A DNA stretch of 64,000 bases from Acidimicrobiaceae bacterium (GTDB lineage Bacteria; Actinomycetota; Acidimicrobiia; Acidimicrobiales; Aldehydirespiratoraceae): contig VXYK01000061.1 in NCBI GenBank assembly GCA_009845995.1, positions 1 through 64,000 on the forward strand, read 5' to 3'. Below are positions 1 through 7,205 of this stretch, in pieces. The position numbers and the translations under genes are program-made. The first letter of the stretch is position 1. Every line of letters starts with the position of its first letter. Below the pieces are notes generated by a model. The model saw only the letters and a program-made list of their open reading frames with translations. It had not been told where the DNA came from and made no database searches.

Positions 1-53
1 CTCCCACAGGCAGTCGCGTCACAGCGCGCGGCGGCTGACGCCGAGGTTTAGCC

Positions 54-100
54 GTGGGCGCACTGCACGCGCGACTCGGCTCTTACGCCCCCCCCCCCCC
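54..100 (+). repeat. 13-C homopolymer tract in the 5' end of the helicase-methyltransferase gene
   Basis: Thirteen consecutive C residues occupy 88-100. A GTG at 54 has a plausible ribosome binding site (GAGG at 43-46, seven bases upstream), but with 13 C it reads out of frame and stops at 263. Twelve C (or 15) would join GTG-54 in frame to the large gene that otherwise begins at ATG-115, which has no recognisable ribosome binding site. An in-frame stop at 49-51 limits any other upstream extension. This looks like a contingency tract, although homopolymer length is also a common sequencing error. Confidence 0.6.
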
Positions 101-114
101 AGACGCGGTCGTGT

Positions 115-3100
115 ATGCAACAGGAGGCCGTCGAGACGGCTGTGGCGCGTTTGCGCGCGCACGAGCAAGCCGACGAAGACGGCATTCCGCGAGGCGAGGC
201 GCGCGGCCGGATCGTGCTGCCCTGCGGTGCGGGAAAAACCCGTATCGCATTGAGGATTGTTGAGGAACTGACCTACCCCGGTGAGCTGTCGGTGGTGCTG
301 TGCCCATCAATCGCGCTGGTAGCGCAGCTACGCAGAGAATTCCTGCAGAACGCGAAAGCGCCGCTGAGGGTGATGGCGGTGTGCTCCGACAAGGGTGTCG
401 CAGCGGACGAAGAAAAGGTCGCCAACAGCGATGATGCCACCCTTGATCGGGGATTGGCGACTACAGACGAACTCAAGGGATGCCCGGTTACAACCGATCC
501 CGACGAGATTGCCGCCTGGATCCGGCAACGGCGTGAAAACGGCCACAACGAAACCGTGAGTGTGATCTTCGGCACGTACCAGTCGGCCCAACGGGTTTCG
601 CAGGGCGTCATACGAGCGGACGCAGCGGACGGGTTCAAGGTGTTGATCTGCGACGAGGCACACCGCACCGCCGGGGTCCGTCGCCTCAAACGCGCCACGG
701 CCGCCGAGGAGAGACTGCGCGAGTTCACGCTGTGCCACGACCGCACCGAGTTCCCCGCGACCTACCGCGTCTATCAGACCGCCACACCGCGCATCTATGG
801 GGACAACGCCGCCTACTCGGGGCGCGGCGACCGAGCCGATTATGTGGTTCGCCAAATGGACGACGAGAACACCTTCGGAGTTGAGTTGTACCGCCGCTCC
901 TATGCCGACGCGGTCGGCAACGGCTGGCTGTCGGACTACCGGATCATTGCGATGGCTGTGGGCGGCAAGGAGGCGACAGACATCGCCAACGATCTGGTGC
1001 GCGACGCTGATGAGCAGGCCGCGCGCGACGCAGAGGCAGCGTCTCAGGCTGCTTCAGAGCGCAGGAAAGCCACGGCCCGCGGTGGTCGCGCCGACAGACT
1101 GCCGACCACCGGTGACTACCTGAAAGGCATGGCGTTCGCTTTGGCGATGGGTGGGGCGGCGAGGTCGCCCGACGGCAAGCGCGTGCCGTTGCGATCCTGC
1201 ATCGGGTTCTTGAACACAATCAGCCGGAGCAAGACTATGACCTCGGTGCTGCAGTCCGATGCTGTGCGGGAGTGGGTCTCCAAACAGACCGGTGCTGCTG
1301 CTCCCGGCTATGTGCTCGAGCACCTCGACGCGTCATCGCCCGTGGCCGCCCGCGACGAAGCCAAGCGCCGACTCGCCGTCGCCGCCGACGGTGTTCCGCA
1401 TGCGGTGATGAACGTCGGGATTTTCGGGGAGGGCACCGACTCGCCGACTCTTTCCGCGGTCGCTTTCTTGGAGCCCCGCAAATCGCCGATTGATGTAGTG
1501 CAGGCTGTCGGTCGAGCGATGCGTCGGGCGCAAGGCAAAGAACTCGGCTACATAATCGTGCCGGTCGTGATCCCAGACGGCGTCGACGCTGAGCGGCATC
1601 TCGCGGTGAGCGACAAGCACGAGGGCTGGCAGGAACTCGGGGAGATACTCCAGGCATTGCGGGCTCATGACAAGCGCATCGAGGACGCTCTGCCTGAGAT
1701 GCTGAGGATTCAACTGCCGCCCGAACCTCAGTTGGAGTTGCCGCTCAAGACGGTTGTCGCGATCGGTAGACCCGAGAAGACCAGACTGGAGTACGCGGTG
1801 GTGACCGGCAGCCGCGACCATGCCGAGGACACCGCCCGCTCCGCGATCAAAACTGACCGCCCCCTGCTGGACTTCGACGACGCCGAACCGTTCGACGAGG
1901 ATCGATGGGCCGCATTGCAGGACGAGCCGACGTCGCTGATCGTTCATGTGAAACGACCCGACGGCAGCACCGAGACTCGCGAGGATTCAGTAGTTCGACA
2001 CAAGCCGAAACGCGATCAGTCGGAAGGTCAGGTCAACGAACGGCAGACCAGACGCCGCGCCGGCAAAGTGGCCAACGGCGAGCGGGGGAGGGAACTTCCC
2101 GATCCTGCTGAGCGAACCAGAATGCGCTCAGAACGCGACGCTGCAAAGCGGGCCGTCTTTGAAGGGCATGTGCAGGGTGTGCTGATCAACCTGTCGGAGC
2201 AGGTGGGCAGCAACATCACGATGAACCTGCTGGAGAAGTCAGGTTTGACGGGAAACAAGATCCAGCGAGACCTGAACCTTCTGGGCGACTCGGTGAACGA
2301 AGCGGCAAGGCACATACACGACGAGGCCGGTCTCGCCGCCGACCTCGACAGGCACTTCGGCCTCGATCGCTTGGACGCGCCGAAACGAGGCAACCCCCGA
2401 GCCGACGGGGCGACTATTGCCGCCCTGTTGTGGATGAACGCGGCAATGCTGCACCAACGCATCCATTCGGGAGGCTGGATCGCCCGCAGGGGCATTGAAC
2501 CGCTCTCGGAGATCAAAGCTTCGACCGACCCCGACAACGCGTTCGAAGATTCTTGGAACGCGATAACCCGGCAGGACTTCATCCCCGTTCTCGAACCGGC
2601 GCTGTTGGCGTTGAGCAAAGCCCAGCGCAGCGGACGGCTGGGAGGGCTGCGCCGCGCCTTGCGTCACATCGCAGCCGAAGCCGAGCAGCTCGCCGAAACC
2701 TATGCCGACATGGGCACCGACCACGCCGGTGCCCTGTTCAACAAAGTCATGGGTGACCAGTCCTCCGACGGCGCGTTCTTCACCCGCCCAGTAGCCGCCG
2801 ACATCGCCGCGAGGCTCGCCTTGGACGCGTTGGACCCCGAAAACGCGCTTGACTGGTCAGACCCCGATGTTTGGCGACGCCACAAGACCGTCGATTTGGC
2901 CTGCGGGTCGGGGACGCTGCTCACTGCGGTGATGACCGAGATGAAACGCCGCGCTGCGTCGCGCGGCGCTGACTCGAACCGTTTGGCGGACCTGCAGAAG
3001 GTCGGGGTTGAAGAAACACTGAAGGGGCTCGACATCAACCCGGTGTCTTTGCAGTTGGCAGCCACACAGCTCATGTCGGGCAGCGCCAACGTCAAATACC

Positions 3101-4131
3101 GCCGGATGGGACTGCACCTGATGCCCTACGGCAGACAACCCGACGGCAGCGTCGCCGCGGGTTCTCCGGAGTTGTTCGGCAACCGGCGGATCGTCGACTC
3201 GCTGCGCCTGTTCGACGACAACGCTGCCTCAACAAGGCTCGAGACCGGTGCGGAGCACACCGCCATCCTCGAGGGACCTGAGATGGACGACGCAGTAGAG
3301 GCGGCTCGCGATGCCCGCATCGTCATAATGAACCCCCCGTTCACCAACCGCACCAAGATGGGCGAAAAGTTCGAAACGAACACGCAGAAAGCTCTACGAG
3401 CGAGAATGGACAAGCTCGAAGGACTATTGGAAAGCGCCGAGCCCCGCCTTAGCGAGTTCTTGGACAAGAACTCGCTAAGGCCGCGGTTCGCGGCCCTAGC
3501 AGATCTTTGTCTGCACCGTACCGAAGGTGTGTTTGCCACAGTGATCCCGACGACCGCACTGACCAATTCTTCCGGGTTGCTTGAACGGTTGGAGCTTGCC
3601 AGACGATTTCATATCCATACAATCCTCACCTGCCACAACCCTCAAAACGTCAACCTGAGCCAGAACACCAACATCAACGAGAGCATCGTGGTGTTGCGGC
3701 GTCACCTTGGCGAGGTATCCCCCGCGACCCGGATCATCGCCCTCGACCGCTTGCCGACGGACGACTCGGAGACCGATCAACTCTTCAAGGATCTCTGCGA
3801 GTGCGAGACCGGCACGCTTGCCGACGGTTGGGGCGAAGTGTCGACATGGCCAGCCGAACGAATCCAAGCGGGAGACTGGAGCGCAGCAGTGTGGCGTTCA
3901 CCCAAGCTGGCAAACGCCGCCGCTCGCTTCACCGATGGCACTGACCTAGAAGCTATCGGTAGAGAGAGAGAGAGAGAGAGAGAGACGGGTCCACAAGACC
4001 GGCCCAGCGTTCAGCCGCGACTACCGCAGAGCCGAAACAAGCGGGAGCCCGTGATGGTTCACGCGACGCTACAGCCCCTCTATGCAGAACACCGCAAGAC
4101 CGCGAGTCAACCGGCGGAAGGAACACGGTAG
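115..4131 (+). CDS. Superfamily 2 helicase fused to N6-adenine DNA methyltransferase (restriction-modification-like), recognition end out of frame
   Basis: Predicted cytoplasmic DNA-processing enzyme with a helicase/translocase N-terminal half and a type I/ISP-like adenine methyltransferase. Visible motifs are Walker A PCGAGKT (residues 36-42), DEAH (180-183), TATPR (222-226), an arginine-finger motif QAVGRAMRRAQG near 462-473, methyltransferase motif I DLACGSG near 926 and motif IV NPPF near 1072. No nuclease motif of the Mrr/PD-(D/E)XK kind is obvious at the N-terminus, unlike classical type ISP enzymes. The last about 59 codons after the (AG)12 tract at 3961 look like out-of-frame sequence. 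The genuine C-terminus continues in the frame of the 4131-4778 gene. The true start is probably GTG-54 when the poly-C tract has 12 or 15 residues. Its role could be phage defence or epigenetic regulation. It has no partner restriction gene in the window. Confidence 0.75.
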   Translation: MQQEAVETAVARLRAHEQADEDGIPRGEARGRIVLPCGAGKTRIALRIVEELTYPGELSVVLCPSIALVAQLRREFLQNAKAPLRVMAVCSDKGVAADEEKVANSDDATLDRGLATTDELKGCPVTTDPDEIAAWIRQRRENGHNETVSVIFGTYQSAQRVSQGVIRADAADGFKVLICDEAHRTAGVRRLKRATAAEERLREFTLCHDRTEFPATYRVYQTATPRIYGDNAAYSGRGDRADYVVRQMDDENTFGVELYRRSYADAVGNGWLSDYRIIAMAVGGKEATDIANDLVRDADEQAARDAEAASQAASERRKATARGGRADRLPTTGDYLKGMAFALAMGGAARSPDGKRVPLRSCIGFLNTISRSKTMTSVLQSDAVREWVSKQTGAAAPGYVLEHLDASSPVAARDEAKRRLAVAADGVPHAVMNVGIFGEGTDSPTLSAVAFLEPRKSPIDVVQAVGRAMRRAQGKELGYIIVPVVIPDGVDAERHLAVSDKHEGWQELGEILQALRAHDKRIEDALPEMLRIQLPPEPQLELPLKTVVAIGRPEKTRLEYAVVTGSRDHAEDTARSAIKTDRPLLDFDDAEPFDEDRWAALQDEPTSLIVHVKRPDGSTETREDSVVRHKPKRDQSEGQVNERQTRRRAGKVANGERGRELPDPAERTRMRSERDAAKRAVFEGHVQGVLINLSEQVGSNITMNLLEKSGLTGNKIQRDLNLLGDSVNEAARHIHDEAGLAADLDRHFGLDRLDAPKRGNPRADGATIAALLWMNAAMLHQRIHSGGWIARRGIEPLSEIKASTDPDNAFEDSWNAITRQDFIPVLEPALLALSKAQRSGRLGGLRRALRHIAAEAEQLAETYADMGTDHAGALFNKVMGDQSSDGAFFTRPVAADIAARLALDALDPENALDWSDPDVWRRHKTVDLACGSGTLLTAVMTEMKRRAASRGADSNRLADLQKVGVEETLKGLDINPVSLQLAATQLMSGSANVKYRRMGLHLMPYGRQPDGSVAAGSPELFGNRRIVDSLRLFDDNAASTRLETGAEHTAILEGPEMDDAVEAARDARIVIMNPPFTNRTKMGEKFETNTQKALRARMDKLEGLLESAEPRLSEFLDKNSLRPRFAALADLCLHRTEGVFATVIPTTALTNSSGLLERLELARRFHIHTILTCHNPQNVNLSQNTNINESIVVLRRHLGEVSPATRIIALDRLPTDDSETDQLFKDLCECETGTLADGWGEVSTWPAERIQAGDWSAAVWRSPKLANAAARFTDGTDLEAIGRERERERETGPQDRPSVQPRLPQSRNKREPVMVHATLQPLYAEHRKTASQPAEGTR
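3961..3985 (+). repeat. (AG)12 dinucleotide repeat inside the methyltransferase gene
   Basis: Twelve AG units plus one A run from 3961 to 3985, encoding alternating Arg-Glu. With 12 units the frame runs on to a stop at 4129-4131. With 11 or 14 units the reading frame passes without a stop into the 4131-4778 coding region, giving one continuous protein of about 1,550 residues. With 13 units it stops at 4052-4054. Only one of the three frames therefore gives a fused full-length enzyme, as expected for a phase-variable tract. Confidence 0.75.
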
Positions 4132-4778
4132 TGAACGCAACCGGTCAGTCCATGCGAGATGACTACCACAAGAAGCCTTCGGGTCGGTTCGGTTCGTTCC
4201 CGGTATTGGCCTCCAAGGGTGCCAACGGGCAGCAATCTATCGAAGCAATACCAGATGAATACTGGGAATGGAAAAAAGAAGGTACGCCGCCGATCCTGGA
4301 CAAAGCCGGGCATTTGCTCGTAACAATGGGCCAGCGTTCCTCAACAAGTCGATTGACCGCTGTCGCGTCCGATACACGCTACGTGGGGCAAGGTTGGATG
4401 CCAGTCACAGGTCTGGACAACACGCAGGCAAAAGCTGCGGCGGTGTTTCTCAACTCCACGTCCGGGCGACTGATATTGATGAGCAGACCCGGTAAGGACT
4501 TGAACTTTCCGTTCTACAATCCGGCCGTTTGGCTTTCAGTGTCAATCCCCGACCTGTCCACCCCGCGTATCTGCAGCACACTCGCCGACTGTTGGGAAGC
4601 TACCCGCAGCGAGATCGTGCCGCAGTTTCGAGACGGGTACACAGACATCCGCCGCCGTTGGGATCAAGCCGTTTGCGACGCTTTAGGCTGGGACATCAAC
4701 AAGATCGCCGAACTCGGCGAGTTGCTGGCCAAAGAACCACACGTCAGAGGAGTCGCCTACGGCCAATGGAAAAGCTGA
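4131..4778 (+). CDS. C-terminal target-recognition portion of the helicase-methyltransferase
   Basis: This 215-codon frame resembles the C-terminal, DNA-target-recognition part of single-chain methyltransferases. It contains GSFPVLASKGANGQQ, a VGQGWMPVTGLDNTQAKA stretch and a C-terminal PHVRGVAYGQW. Its GTG overlaps the stop of the upstream frame (TAGTG at 4129-4133), and a GAAGGA sequence lies about eight bases before it, so translational reinitiation could make it as a separate polypeptide. In the alternative repeat length it is fused to the upstream protein. I read it as part of the same enzyme rather than an independent gene. Whether the native state is fused or split cannot be decided from the sequence. 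Confidence 0.7.
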   Translation: MNATGQSMRDDYHKKPSGRFGSFPVLASKGANGQQSIEAIPDEYWEWKKEGTPPILDKAGHLLVTMGQRSSTSRLTAVASDTRYVGQGWMPVTGLDNTQAKAAAVFLNSTSGRLILMSRPGKDLNFPFYNPAVWLSVSIPDLSTPRICSTLADCWEATRSEIVPQFRDGYTDIRRRWDQAVCDALGWDINKIAELGELLAKEPHVRGVAYGQWKS

Positions 4779-4957
4779 TCCTGGGCCGAAGCGCGGGACC
4801 GAAGTGAACGGCAAGCTCGAGCGTTGTTCCGTTGCTGAGTCATGGCCGAGCACAGACCAACATTAGCGCACTAGTTGTCGCATAAACGCATTAGGTGTCT
4901 CACAAACCAGGAACTCGAGACGTTAGTCACTGCCACTGCCGCAGTGAACAGAGTTCC

Positions 4958-5698
4958 CTACTGCGACCATCCCGAGGTGGCACCGGTGACCATTCCAAAG
5001 GGACCGGATGGCCAGCGGAAACAGTCTGTCATCAACTGGTCGACCTGGCTCCGGTCCGCAATCCCCTCGCTGACGACTCGGTTCGCTTCACGCACCATGG
5101 CGAAGTACACACGGTTGGTCACGTAACCCCAAGTGGTGTCTGTGTCATTCACAACCACCGGGTTCTTGCCCGCAGACGCCGCCAATCGCACAACGGTGTC
5201 GACAGTGTCCGACGATGTCAACGGACCCCTGACAATCTCCGCGAGTTTCATCACCGGAGCAGGTGAAGCCCAATGCCAGCCGACCATGCGATCCGCTCTG
5301 TCCGTGGCGGCGCCCAGAGCAGCAATAGAAAAGCCCGATGAATTGCTGGCGAAAATCGTATGGCCGGGGGCGATCGAATCAAGTTCTCGCCAGAAGCGAA
5401 TCTTCAGGGCGAGGTCTTCAGGAATCGCCTCGATGATGACATCTGTATTGACGGCCTCCTCAAGATCGGTCGTGAAGGTGATGCGACCCAGCGCTGCGTC
5501 GGCTTGTTCGTTGGTGAGCTTCTGACGCTCAACGGCGCCGCGAACTCCGAAACGACCACTGTCCACGGAGGTTCGCGCAACGTTGAGCACCTCCCGGTTC
5601 AAATCGCGGCAAACAACTTCGTGCCCTGCGATAGCCATGACTTGGGCAATGCCCGAACCCATGACTCCTGCTCCCATTACTGCAATTCGTTCTGACAT
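4958..5698 (-). pseudogene. C-terminally truncated 3-hydroxyacyl-CoA dehydrogenase
   Basis: NAD-dependent 3-hydroxyacyl-CoA dehydrogenases oxidise L-3-hydroxyacyl-CoA in beta-oxidation and related pathways. The N-terminal Rossmann domain is complete: the glycine motif GAGVMGSG lies at about residues 9-16, SNSSG is present, and the His of GWHWASP with the Glu of MKLAEIV matches the catalytic His-Glu pair. The second, helical domain begins normally (VTNRVYFAMVREA) but ends after GPFGMVTGATSGWSQ, about 35 residues short of the usual 280-290. I start it at MSERI; an upstream in-frame ATG at 5761 adds 21 unlikely residues. The missing end faces the phase-variable methyltransferase gene, so the truncation may mark an insertion or deletion boundary. 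It may be non-functional, because the lost helices contribute to dimerisation. Confidence 0.7.
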
Positions 5699-5798
5699 TC
5701 CGCGATTCTGACCGATTACTGTGACATCGGCTACCTCGCCACGAAAGACATGCCCAGTCAACTAGCGAAAAGTACTCACAAGGGTGTAGCTATCTGTA

Positions 5799-7169
5799 GT
5801 GACCACTGACACGACCACCCGCTCCCCGTGGCGAATTTTTGGCCTGGTGGCGGGGTCTGTGGCATTGGCAACACTCAACTTTTCGATGATCTTCGTCGCT
5901 TTCGGCGAGATCTCTGATTCGTTCGACGCCAGCGACAGCACCCTCTCGTGGGCCTTGACCGGGTTCGCCATCACGACCGCCGCGGTTATGGTGCCGGGCG
6001 GATGGCTTGCCGACCGCTTCGGCAGAACCCGGATATTCCTGATCGGTTTTGCGCTGTTCCTCGCGGGCAGCGGCGGGGTTGCGGTCGCACCTTCTGCCGA
6101 GTTCCTGATAGCCGCTCGTGTCCTGCAGGCGGTCGGGCTCGCCATCGAAGCACCCGCCTCGTTCGCGCTGGTGCTCGACGCCTTCCCCAAACGGATGCGC
6201 TCAACCGCTGTGGGCGCCATGGGTGCGGCCGGAGGAGTGGCCGCGGCACTGGGGCCCCTTGTCGGCGGCGCTCTGGTCGAGGCACTGGGCTGGCGATGGG
6301 CATTCTTTTGCAACGTGCCAGTCGGAATCGTGGTGCTGGCACTCGTGGGACCGCGACTTCCTCCCAACCGGGTGCATCTCGCGCGCAAGACTCCCGATCT
6401 GATCGGGGTGCTCTTGTTGATGTTCGGCGTCGGTTCGCTGGCCTTGGGAATCGTGCAAAGCGACGATTGGGGATTCGGTGACGAACGGACCGTCGCGGCC
6501 CTGATCGCCGCGCTGATCCTGCTGGCCGGTTTGGTCAAACGATCCCGCGTTCACCCGGAGCCGATTCTCTACGTTCCGCTGTTCGCCAACCACGACTTTC
6601 GAGTCGGAAGCGCCTTGTCGTTTTTTCTTGCCGGCAATTTCATGGGGTCGTTTCTCGCGTTTGTGACGTTCTTGCATGAAGGCTGGGGGTTGTCGTTGTT
6701 CAAAGCGGGCCTCGCCGTTGGTTTGATCCCCGCGATCGGCGGACCGATGTCGGTGGTCTCGGGTCGTCTAGCCGACCGCTTCGGGCATCGGACTGTGATT
6801 CTGCCCGGGTCGCTGATGATGGCCGCCGGAGGGCTATGGATGTGGTCCGCTGCAGGCTCGCAACCGCAAATCTGGTCTCTTTGGGTTCCCGTCGTGGTGA
6901 TTTATGGAATCGGGGTGGGTCTTGGGCACGCAGCCTGTCAAGCGGCTGCTCTGGCAACGGTCACTGAGGATCGACTTGGAATCGGCGGGGCGATGAACCG
7001 GATTTTCATGGAGATCGGCGGCACTATCAGCATCGCCATCGTGATCGCCCTGTTCGTGCGCTACGACGATCCCGTGGACGGTCTTCGGGCTTCAATGATT
7101 CTGCTGATCATCGTCAGCGCAATATCGGTCCCGATCGCGGCATCACTGCGCAACCGCGGACACGCCTAG
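5799..7169 (+). CDS. MFS drug exporter-like transporter, DHA2 family
   Basis: A 456-residue integral membrane protein of the major facilitator superfamily with about 14 hydrophobic segments, as in the EmrB/QacA (DHA2) drug:proton antiporters. The loop 2-3 signature GGWLADRFGRTRIF is present near residue 66, and a degenerate copy (GRLADRFGHRT) begins the second half. The GTG start follows an AT-richer stretch and no strong ribosome binding site. It stands alone, divergent from the truncated dehydrogenase, and no local regulator suggests a substrate. Confidence 0.85.
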   Translation: MTTDTTTRSPWRIFGLVAGSVALATLNFSMIFVAFGEISDSFDASDSTLSWALTGFAITTAAVMVPGGWLADRFGRTRIFLIGFALFLAGSGGVAVAPSAEFLIAARVLQAVGLAIEAPASFALVLDAFPKRMRSTAVGAMGAAGGVAAALGPLVGGALVEALGWRWAFFCNVPVGIVVLALVGPRLPPNRVHLARKTPDLIGVLLLMFGVGSLALGIVQSDDWGFGDERTVAALIAALILLAGLVKRSRVHPEPILYVPLFANHDFRVGSALSFFLAGNFMGSFLAFVTFLHEGWGLSLFKAGLAVGLIPAIGGPMSVVSGRLADRFGHRTVILPGSLMMAAGGLWMWSAAGSQPQIWSLWVPVVVIYGIGVGLGHAACQAAALATVTEDRLGIGGAMNRIFMEIGGTISIAIVIALFVRYDDPVDGLRASMILLIIVSAISVPIAASLRNRGHA

Positions 7170-7205
7170 ACGGCGTACCGTACAGCCGATGCTTGGAGCA
7201 CCGCG

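Noticed and set aside
4045..4131. Third-frame segment RVHKTGPAFSRDYRRAETS after the AG tract as the ancestral protein
   Set aside because: It looks protein-like but stops at 4052-4054 and would need an additional frameshift to reach the conserved C-terminus; the other frame is open throughout.
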